Below, piece by piece: positions 55,831 through 64,000 of a stretch of DNA of 64,000 bases. This DNA comes from Tetracentron sinense (Eukaryota; Streptophyta; Magnoliopsida; Trochodendrales; Trochodendraceae): NCBI GenBank assembly GCA_015143295.1, contig CM026561.1, forward strand, positions 40,056,875 to 40,120,874. The letters are read 5' to 3'. The position numbers and the translations under genes are program-made. Each line of letters opens with the position of its first letter. Within the stretch, counting starts at the first letter, position 1. The notes below the pieces were generated by a model. It saw nothing but the letters and a program-made list of their open reading frames with translations. It ran no database searches and was not told the DNA's origin.

Positions 55831-57440
55831 CTTTAAACTGGAACGCCCAAGATAAGAGAAATTTTTTTGTAGAGGTACGTAAGTTTTATTGGGATCCTAG
55901 CAAATTAAGGTCTACCGGGATTGACTCACCTTTGTGAGTCTCCGCATTATTGTATATTAGTTTTGTTTTGTTTCTATATAATCTTGCAGGTTCCCTCTAT
56001 TGGAAGTTCACTCAAATTCTCAGGTTCTATCTACCTCTTCTCTGTGTTCCTTTTAGCTTGTCTTTTATTTATGGAACATTAACGACAACGTCAGATTTAG
56101 GTTGGTGGTGATAGTAAAATATCTTTTCCATATCTTTTTGCATGAATTATGACTTTGCAGTCATCTATGTTATTCTTGTCATCTGTTATGAGCAAACCTC
56201 AAATTTTTTCTTATGCACGTAAGTCATAGTGGATGTTGGTTGTTAAAATACATGCTTTTAGGAAACATCTCAGATTTTTGCTAAGACTTATAACACCTAT
56301 GAGCTTTTGAGCCTTTCTCGTTTTTTGGAGCGATTTATTATTATTATCATTATTATTATTATAATAATTATTATTCGGTGTTTTTATTCAAACGACATTA
56401 TTCCTTAGTTAATCTCATTATTTTCTTGCCTTGATTATCCATTGGGAATGTCATTACACGGTTTGTGGTTTGTTTGGATGAATTACCTAAGAAAGGATAT
56501 ATGTCAATGTAGAAAGATTAAGCTTATCAAGCCAACCCTTATCATTACTTATAGGAGCCACTTTGAGCCTAAAAGAAAATTTTCTTATAAAAACCACTTT
56601 TTCTTACCCACTCCACATTGGAGTCTATTTTATACATTTCACTACCTTTTAAATTGAATTTTATGCTAGGGATGGTAGTTTTGTGGTATTTAAAATTCAA
56701 GTATATTGGAAATTCAAAAGGGATTACAAGTTCAGGTTATGGAAAATTCAGTTGGGGTAATGCTTATCATTCTTAAAATGAAACCAAAAAAAAAAGTGTT
56801 GAAAAAGCAGAAGTACAAGTTTGTTCTACATTGGAAAAAATCAAAAAGGAAAATAAAGAAGGAAGTTCTGAATTTAGAAAGAAAAAGGATATAGAGATAT
56901 GTTTAGAATTGTTGTTTCATAATGAAGATGTATTGAGATTCATAACATATACCTAGGGTTTTTTTTTTTTTTTATTATCCTTACCCCTTCTTTCTTATAA
57001 ATTTTAACCCTCTAGTCCCATTACAACCCTTATTGCTGACCTTTTGATCTTAGGTGGCTTGGTGGTGTGAAAGAAGGAGTTCCTAATGGATGACATTCTT
57101 TCCTTGAGATATTATTATTTGTTATAGCTCTTGCATTCTATTTTCCATAAATTTGAGAGAAGACCCATAAAATCTCTGAATACATTATTATGAGTGATTT
57201 AAAATATTTGTGAGATTTGAAGTCAAAGCTTTTATCTTGATGTCTCTGTTATTTATATGTGTTTTAGGTTTATTGGAAAGAATGGTTATGAGCTTAGCAC
57301 ACACACAAATTCTGAGTTCGTTTATCAATAGAGAAACTTGGATAACATAATGAACTTATTGTGAAACCTTTGAATGCTTTAGCCTATATTCATGAAGATC
57401 GATTGGTTAAGTGCTTTATTGATAGGGACTAGCAATATTC
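55831..57440 (+). other. Tat-like 3' internal noncoding region
   Basis: No domain recognised; RT, RNase H and integrase are absent. A Lys-rich 62-residue ORF at 56706-56894 has no recognisable motif and looks fortuitous. T-rich runs at about 56335-56375 and 56958-56975. Confidence 0.6.
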
Positions 57441-57453
57441 AAGTGGGGGGGTG
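57441..57453 (+). promoter_or_regulatory. Tat-like PPT
   Basis: AAGTGGGGGGGTG directly before TGATGAG at 57454. Confidence 0.85.
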
Positions 57454-60138
57454 TGATGAGTTATATTCGCTTAAAAGTGTTTATTTCCACTATTATCTTT
57501 TGAGGCGTTGTCAAACTCTACTACGTAAACTTTCAATTTTACAAACTTTTCTACGTAAGAGTTCCCTCCATTACATAACACACATTTCTGGTAAAAATGG
57601 TACATTTGCATGAATTTAACATATTTTTGAAAGTTTAGATTCAAAGTTATTTTTATAAACTCTCATTACGTGCTTTAATGTTTCAGGACTCTAGATTAGA
57701 AGAAATTCAGGAACCAGGAAGCCAAAAGCAACCACCAAAACCCCATTATTGAAAGCTAAAGATCCAACATGCTATATCATGTAGAGACGTGTCAAGCATG
57801 GGCTGAGCTAGTGACTGAAGAAGGCTAAAGAACCAAAGAATACATTTCCAAGAGAAAGGGACTCAATTGATAAATATTCCATACAAGATAAAGAAAGAAA
57901 CAAGCTCAATTGGCAAAGGCCGGGGGAGATCATGTTAGAGACTAGGGTTCAAGACCTTTTGCTTCTTTTTGTTTGTTTTTATTTTGTAATTTTAAAATCC
58001 TAACCAATTTCCTCTCTAATTAATCCTAGCCACTCATTCTTCTTCTATTATAACCATCTATTTCAAATCCATACTTTTCATCTCTCACATGGTAACTCTA
58101 ATCCCACAATATCTTCCCATATTTTCTTTCCCTCTTTAGCTCTCCCTAAATTCTCCATTGTGTTAAAAATCTAATCCATTTCTCTACAAAATCCTAACCA
58201 TCCATCTCTTCTCTATCACCAAACCTTAATCCTAGCCACCAATCTCTTTCTAAAAATCCTAACCCACTTTTCTAACCATAATCTTTATAAAACCCTAGTC
58301 ATCATCTATAAATACTCACCCCTCTCTTTCCATTATAGATGGTTCCCTCCCCCCTAATTTCTTTTCTCACATCTCATTTCTCAACCCCTTTTCTATCTAA
58401 GCCTCTCAATCTCTTCTTTTCTCAACTCCTTCTCAAAAACCTCCCTCGAAATACTTGCAACTATGCTTAGTGCGAGTTTTCGGTTTTCTGAATTTTTCTT
58501 ACGGATGTAAGCGAGTTTAATTCTAGTTGTAAGTGATTTCTTTATTTTAATGCAATGAATGTTATTTTTATTTAATGCTTTGATGTCTCTTCTTAATTCA
58601 GTTTATTTTATGTTCATTTCATTTTATTAATAGATCTTAATTACCTATCCCAAAATTGTTTTAAAAATTCCAAATAATCTCCACTCTCATCCCTCCATTG
58701 TTTTACAATTTATTCTTTTTTTTGGTTTCTTTCTTTATATTAATCCCAAAGTTCACGAGTGAGGATTCGACATCCGACACAAGCCCTATACATTCTCATA
58801 TGTTTGTAGGAATTTAAAGAATCAGATTAAAAGAAAAGTTTTGATAGTAGGGTGATTCTAAACGACGTAAAAATCTTACTATCAATGAATGTGAAAAAGT
58901 ACACTCTAAACTAGTTATTATGTAACTATTTATCACCCTTTCTAGTATGAATTAAAGATTTAAAGTCTATATTCTGAACTTGTTCTCGCATCTATAAATT
59001 ATGAATTCTAAGTATTTTTATATTATTTTATACAGAGAATTCAAGTAAAGAGCTTTCATGGAAATCAATAGATAGAAAAAAGTCAAAAAGATGATGTTGA
59101 TAAGAATTCTAACTTAGACCATTCTCAAGACTGAAGAAGATAAAGTTTAAAGGCCCAAGACCCAAGTCCAAGAAGCCAAAGCCCACAAGTTTATGTCAAA
59201 GCCCAAGACAAGTATAAAAATATTTTCTCACACAGGCGGAGAATCTTAGCAAGATATGGAAGAATGTGATTTTAGCACAAAAAGAATAAAACTCTCTTAA
59301 ATTAGAAATAGGAGATGTGCTCTAGAGATGTTTCTATTTTAATGGAAGGAGAAAATCTAAATCAAATAAGAGCGAAAAGGAAAGACGAATATAACTATAT
59401 ATATCTCATGTCATAAGAACGTCCCATCATCACTCTACACACGCTGGTGCTAATCCCAATCTCCTCTCTTCTCTTATTATTGTTTTCATTTTACTTCGTA
59501 TGGATTGATAAATCCCTAGCCTTAGCTAGGGTGGAATTCTCTTAATGATGTGATGTTAATTTGATTTAATCCATTGAATGTTTATGATTTCTATTTCTCT
59601 TGTTTATCTAGTTTGAATCTCTCTTTCAATTGAATCTCTTAGATTTAAATCTTTTCACGAGTTCAATCATACTTTTTTCATAGTTAAGTAATAATTCTTG
59701 ATTTCTCAAACGAAGAATTCTAATCTCAACAGATATTATCATTTGTTGCGATATTGCCTCTAGGTATATCGTCGACCTTGGATCTTTCTGGTGAAGTTAT
59801 TACTTGGGTTAAAACTTGGTTTGGATAGTTAAGTAGAAATTGATTTTAGGTTTTTATTAAAAATTGAATTTATAGATCTTCTGATTGAGGGTTTGGGATG
59901 TGAAATCCCCAATTGAGTTATACTTTGGATTTATCGAATTGATATTACACCATTAAGAGGAGGAAACCCGATGCCTTGGTGCTTTCTCTCATTGATATTC
60001 CCTCTAAATTAATTACAACTTTCTCTATCAAAAATCTACAATCTCTTTTTTTACAAGTGTTTCCTACCTTCACTTCTCCTTGTGGACCGACAACCCTTTA
60101 CGGTACTGTAAAGTACCGCATATCTTTGAGTGACATCA
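57454..60138 (+). repeat. Tat-like 3' LTR (about 2685 bp)
   Basis: TGATGAGTTATATTCGC (57454) after the PPT to GTGACATCA (60138). The part from about 58885 matches the 5' LTR remnant. CTATAAATACTC at about 58309-58320 is a possible TATA box. No coding sequence. An alternative is two different elements meeting at 58883; the single-LTR reading is favoured by the PPT, the matching ends and the target duplication. Confidence 0.68.
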
Positions 60139-60143
60139 GTGAA

Positions 60144-60181
60144 CTCTCTTAATATTCTCTATAGAGATTGAAATTCTCAGT
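60144..60181 (+). other. Short flank, possibly the last piece of the Angela-like LTR
   Basis: 38 bp between the Tat-like element and the Athila-like LTR. It continues the GTGAA target site. Too short to assign firmly. Confidence 0.3.
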
Positions 60182-61632
60182 TGTTGGATGATCGGTGCTA
60201 AATATTCCATATTTATGCACCTTAAAAGATACTTATTAATTCCTTAGAGTAAGTTTAGATACCGTTTAATGACACTTGGATGTTTCCATCTATTTCAGAA
60301 TCAAGTGAAGAAAAGACATTAAGTCTCAAGTTTTGTGCGCTTGGAAGGCTTAGAAGAACTTCAGCCATGGCAAAAACCAAAGAATGAAGATGAAGAAAGC
60401 ATAATCAAGAAAAAGCATACAGTCTGATCGATCACAAGCTAGGTCCAATCGATCACAAGTCAACAGATCGCATAAGAGGATCCAACCGATCAGATCGCAC
60501 TAGGGGAATTTTTGGAAAAGTTCTGATCAATTAGACTGTTCAGATCGATAGATCGCACAATTACAAAAAGTTCTGATTGATCGGAACTAACTCACTGATC
60601 GATCCGAGATCGGAATTTTTGACCTTGAGATCCATGCCTGGGAATTAGAAGTTGGACCCTAATTAGAAGTCCCTAAGTCTCTATATATAGGAAAACCTTG
60701 GGCTATTCCTGGGGTTCTTATTTTTAGGAGTGCTGAGACTAGAGTTTGAGAGAAAAGGAGGCTCTGCCAAAGATATGAAGGTTGGAGGATGAAGCTTTCA
60801 TCATTGGCATTGGGATCTTCGATGTTCTTCATGAACTAATTCCTTTTCTAGGGTTTAGATGAAACCCTAGCCAAGTATCAGTGTATCTTTGCATTTTATT
60901 TTAGGTTCTTATAATTGTAAACATTGATTGCACAATGAGAGGGTATTTTATCAACCATATTTAATAGATTTAATATCCAATCTCAGTGATTACCATCCTT
61001 GTCTTAGGTTTTATATCATTGTGATTGAGTTCATTCGTAGTGATTTTCTGTGATTGTCTCTATGGATTTTGTGCAATGGTATTTAATATTCAAGGGATTG
61101 AACAGTAGGATGATCTATGCTTAGGGAAGACGATTAGTTCCACAACTGAAGATAGATCATGACCGATCGATTGAACACAGACATCCAAGTTTTTAAAATT
61201 TTCCCGATCAATTGGTCATAACCTCCAATCGATCGGAACCTAGCGGGATCAATTATAATAGGCATGTGTACATCATTTTTTTCAAAATCTCCTCTTTTGT
61301 TCCCCACTCCTCTTTCAAACCCTCTCTTTCCCTCTAAATCCACTCTCTTTCCCATCTCATTCCTTCTCAAGATCGTGGTGTGTTCTTCGTAAGCAAGACC
61401 ATTTGGTATGTGATTTTGGGTTCGGAACCATTTTTGGAAGATTGGGCGAGTTTTGGGCCTAAATACGTGAAAGGAAAAGATTGTTGGTTAAGTTTGTGAT
61501 ATTTTTATTGGAGGGTGGATTGGTGGTTTGTGTTTGTGGATTGAGAGAGCAAAGTATTTGTTTTGGTTGAGAATTTCCTTAAGGCTACCCACCAAGTGTT
61601 TGACAATTTGCCTTAGTGATTTTTAAAGGAAA
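60182..61632 (+). mobile_element. Athila-like LTR and leader
   Basis: Begins TGTTGGATGATCGGTGCTAA, then a long noncoding region with a GATCGATC block (60425-60610), TATATATA at 60682-60689, further GATCGATCGG motifs (61155-61225), and ORF1 at 61633. The LTR end and PBS could not be located, so LTR and leader are given together. Confidence 0.6.
60425..60610 (+). repeat. Palindromic block (TGATCGATCA/CCGATCGG types)
   Basis: GTCTGATCGATCACAAG, CCAATCGATCACAAG, CAACCGATCAGATCG, GTTCTGATTGATCGG and CACTGATCGATCCG, about 75-260 bp upstream of TATATATA (60682-60689). Confidence 0.78.
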
Positions 61633-61928
61633 ATGGGCCGAATGAAGAACACAGCCAAGCACTCAAGGGTTATTCAAGATCAACCGGATGACAATTAGGA
61701 GGATAGGGACTTGGGCTACCAAACCATCTTCACTATTGACAACTATTTTCGGGATCTTGAGGACAGGGCCTGGACCGTGTGCGAGCTTGAGTGGCGACAA
61801 CTCCAAGGTCTTTTCAAACCCATAATTCTCGTGCACCCTTAGTTGGTTAGACTTTTCTACCAAACCTTGCACAAGCTCAATTCGCGACAACATGATTCTA
61901 TTTGGGTCACAATAGATGGGGCTTCCTA

Positions 61929-63349
61929 TGTTAGCCTTTAGGTTTTTGACCTAAGGTAACATATTTGATTTTGATGATAACACAATAATAGAATGACATT
62001 TGTATTACTAATGTTCTATTGAGTTTAAGTATAATTCAGCTTATGAAGAGCATTAGCACATCATCCAAGGTAAAAAGATGAAAATAACAACCAAGCAAGA
62101 AAGATTCTCTATCAAGATATAAGAAAACAATTAGATCAAGTTGAACACATTGAAGATCATGCCCAAAGTCCAAGACAGATCTTGATGCTAAAGAAGAAAT
62201 CTACTCAAGATCAAGATTAAAGATGAAGACTCTCAAGAAGGTTTTATAGTTTATTATTTAGTCTTTGAGAGTACTTAGGATTTATGTAAGAAATCTTCAA
62301 AGTTTGGCTGGTTGAATTGCTCAATACTTAGATTGACCGTAGGTGCCTTAATACCCATTTGAATATCAATCTAAGAACCTAAAACATGATAAATATCTTA
62401 TTAAAGATAAGGTATAAGACCAAGGAAATCATGTCCATCATATTGATTAAGCAAAGATGAGTTTTCTGTAGAAATATAGAGGACTCGTCGACGAGTGGGA
62501 TTGTGGTCTCAACACTCATCGACGAGTGAAGAAACAGTGTTGCGGATTGATTTTGGCAGCTTCACTCGTCGACGACTGGATCGTGCATTGGAGCACTCGT
62601 CGATGACTGCTTGCGGGAAACGCCCAACGGCTAGTTTTTAATGACTCTTTGAGTTCCCATGATGCCTCCAACGGCTATATCTTTGAAATGCTATAAATAT
62701 GATTAATTTATGAATGAAATTAAGAACTCCAATACTTCCATTCATTTAATCCATTACTCTAAAGCTTAGATTTCAAATATATTGAGTTATAACCTAGAAT
62801 CCCTAAATTCAAGTTCTTGAGCTTTTCAACTCCGATCTTTGGGAGATTTCTAGAGAGTGTTAAAGGCATTTATCAGCTCGTGTAAGGAGCATTATCTGAG
62901 TGCAAAAACTACTCTTGTCAAAGAAGTTGTAAAATCAAGACGTTCGTGAGAGTATTCTCCATGAAGCCGAAAGCTTTGTAAATGTTTGGTCACTACCCGA
63001 AAATTGAATTAAGTCTAGGGAAGATTGTTCCTTAGCAAGGTTTGATCTTCACCCAGAAGAAGATTGACGATTGGGAATAAATCGTGGTGAATCCTCTAAC
63101 GAGTATAGCTTGAGGCGGGGATGTAGAGAGGTTGCCGAACCTTGTGAACAACATCGTGTGTCATTGTGTTTGCATCTCTCTAACTCTTCTCTATATATAA
63201 TTGTTTTGATGGTAGAATTGCTAAATTGCTAATTCCTTTTAACTTATTTAGTTGAAATGTCGCTTAAGGAATTAGGAAGAATTTTAATTTGTCATAGACC
63301 CTATTCACCCCCCCCCCCCCCCCCTCTAGGGTCCAAACCTTGGGCAACA
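61929..63349 (+). mobile_element. Sirevirus-like solo LTR (1421 bp)
   Basis: TGTTAGCCTTTAGG (61929) to TTGGGCAACA (63349), perfect target duplication TCCTA (61924-61928 and 63350-63354). Same family as 51648-54737. Palindrome block at 62486-62610, TATAAATA at 62692-62699, poly(C) then CTCTAGGG at about 63307-63330. No internal sequence, PBS or PPT. Confidence 0.95.
62486..62610 (+). repeat. Palindromic block (CTCGTCGACGAG core)
   Basis: ACTCGTCGACGAGTGG, ACTCATCGACGAGTG, CACTCGTCGACGACTGG and CACTCGTCGATGACTG, 80-200 bp upstream of TATAAATA (62692-62699). Confidence 0.88.
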
Positions 63350-64000
63350 TCCTACATTGTAACTATCAAGTCCATAGCCACAGCTTTGGGTTGTCCATTG
63401 GAATATCTCCTCAAGCCGGCATTTTTGGATGCACCCAAGAGACCAACGGTTGTCGAGATCGTCGATGATATGTGCGATGGGCACTGCAATGATGACACCC
63501 GATCTTGCACCCGCTGAGCCCTTCTTCTGCCACAACTGTGGCTCATTGAGTCCATCGTTAAGCGGAATTTGTTCCTAATCGGCCACAAAGAAGAGCGCCG
63601 AAATGAACTTCTGGAGGCATTATATGTGGTCTACAAGGGCTAGTGGTTCAACTCTGTCGAGCTTATATGGAAGACCATGGATCACATGCACACTGACATG
63701 GTCCAACATTGTACTAGGGTGAGCGATAGTTGGGATCTCCACTTCGCCAATTGATCACCATCCTGTTGGTGAACGTCGGCTATGTCATTGATGAGAATGA
63801 GCTGGTGGATGATATATTTCCCCAATTTGGAATGATGCAGTGGACCAAGAGCACTCAATCCATGCATGCACACCAGGGTCACTAGGAGCAAGCTCCTCCC
63901 CCTCGTCAGGCTTTGCCATAGGAACCTCAAGGCCCATTCTAGGTGACATTCGAGCAGTACGATTACCTCCACCTTGGAAATTGGAGATGATGTTAGAGGA

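Larger units (their letters stand above)
50353..60138 (+). mobile_element. Tat-like Ty3/gypsy element, pol mostly deleted, hosting a LINE nest
   Basis: Outer ends TGATGAGTG (50353) and GACATCA (60138) are inverted, and a perfect 5-bp target duplication GTGAA flanks it (50348-50352, 60139-60143). The 5' LTR (50353-51034) matches the right part of the 3' LTR (from about 58885). A Tat/Athila-type protease follows on the right of the LINE at 55121, and a PPT (57441-57453) precedes a second TGATGAG at 57454. RT, RNase H and integrase are missing. I infer one old element with a partly deleted 5' LTR, later invaded by a LINE. Confidence 0.8.
61633..64000 (+). pseudogene. Athila ORF1-like protein, split by a solo LTR
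   Basis: Starts ATG at 61633 (MGRMKNTAKHSRVIQD) and runs in one frame to WVTIDGASY at 61928, then the solo LTR 61929-63349 intervenes. Removing the LTR and one TCCTA rejoins the frame exactly into SYIVTIKSIATALGCPLEYL. Further on, IESIVKRNLFLIGHKEE and SVELIWKTMDHMHTDMV resemble the Athila ORF1 / putative plant transposon protein domain. Stops at about 61696 and 61841, and at 63515 and 63642, show it was decaying. It continues beyond the window. Assignment to Athila is by motif resemblance. Confidence 0.7.

Noticed and set aside
56706..56894. Lys-rich 62-codon ORF
   Set aside because: No motif, no context; composition from A-rich sequence.
63257..63350. Start of an 86-codon ORF with poly-Pro
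   Set aside because: The first part is LTR sequence (poly(C) run); only the part after 63350 belongs to the Athila-like ORF1.

Overview
This window reads as nuclear DNA of a flowering plant, probably a eudicot. One convincing host gene is visible, a classical extensin on the minus strand at 24007-25266. Nearly everything else is retrotransposon: Ty1/copia (Sirevirus, Ale-like, Angela-like), Ty3/gypsy (Tekay/Del-type chromovirus, Athila-like, Tat/Ogre-like), one L1-type LINE and one hAT-type non-autonomous DNA element. No species is named because no diagnostic locus is present. No rRNA or tRNA gene was seen, and no intact retrotransposon polyprotein; all pol genes carry stops or frameshifts.

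Layout. 1-2390 is a plus-strand Tekay-like pol pseudogene. 2391-9415 is a minus-strand Sirevirus with only its 5' LTR. 9434-9596 holds inverted copies of that element's PBS/leader. 9597-13990 is a second Tekay-like gag-pol on the minus strand. 13990-20939 is a pile of gypsy LTRs. 20940-26518 is the least TE-dense part: a hAT element with an 8-bp target duplication (21299-22117), small tandem repeats, the extensin and its promoter. 26519-31304 is a complete but decayed Ale-like copia with 183-bp LTRs and target duplication CTAAT.

31978-60181 is a deep nest. An Angela-like copia LTR is broken by a minus-strand gypsy derivative with very long LTRs and almost no internal region (32312-49073), whose 3' LTR is broken by a gag-only gypsy (35476-43429). 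The same copia LTR is then broken by a Tat-like gypsy (50353-60138). That element holds a LINE, the LINE holds a Sirevirus-like solo LTR (51648-54737), and that holds an Ogre-like solo LTR (52883-54574). 60182-64000 is an Athila-like LTR/leader and ORF1, itself split by a solo LTR (61929-63349, target duplication TCCTA). Boundaries come from TG..CA termini, target duplications, PBS/PPT motifs and reading frames that rejoin when an insert is removed.

The signal I consider most novel: LTRs from at least six families, both copia and gypsy, carry a block of short self-complementary motifs just upstream of the TATA box. The core differs by family (GATCGATC, GGTCGACC, TCGTCGACGA, AGTCGACT), yet palindromicity and position are kept. 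Separately, the transcribed part of some gypsy LTRs contains tandem arrays of hairpin units whose two arms change together from unit to unit. Copy number in these blocks differs between the two LTRs of one element.
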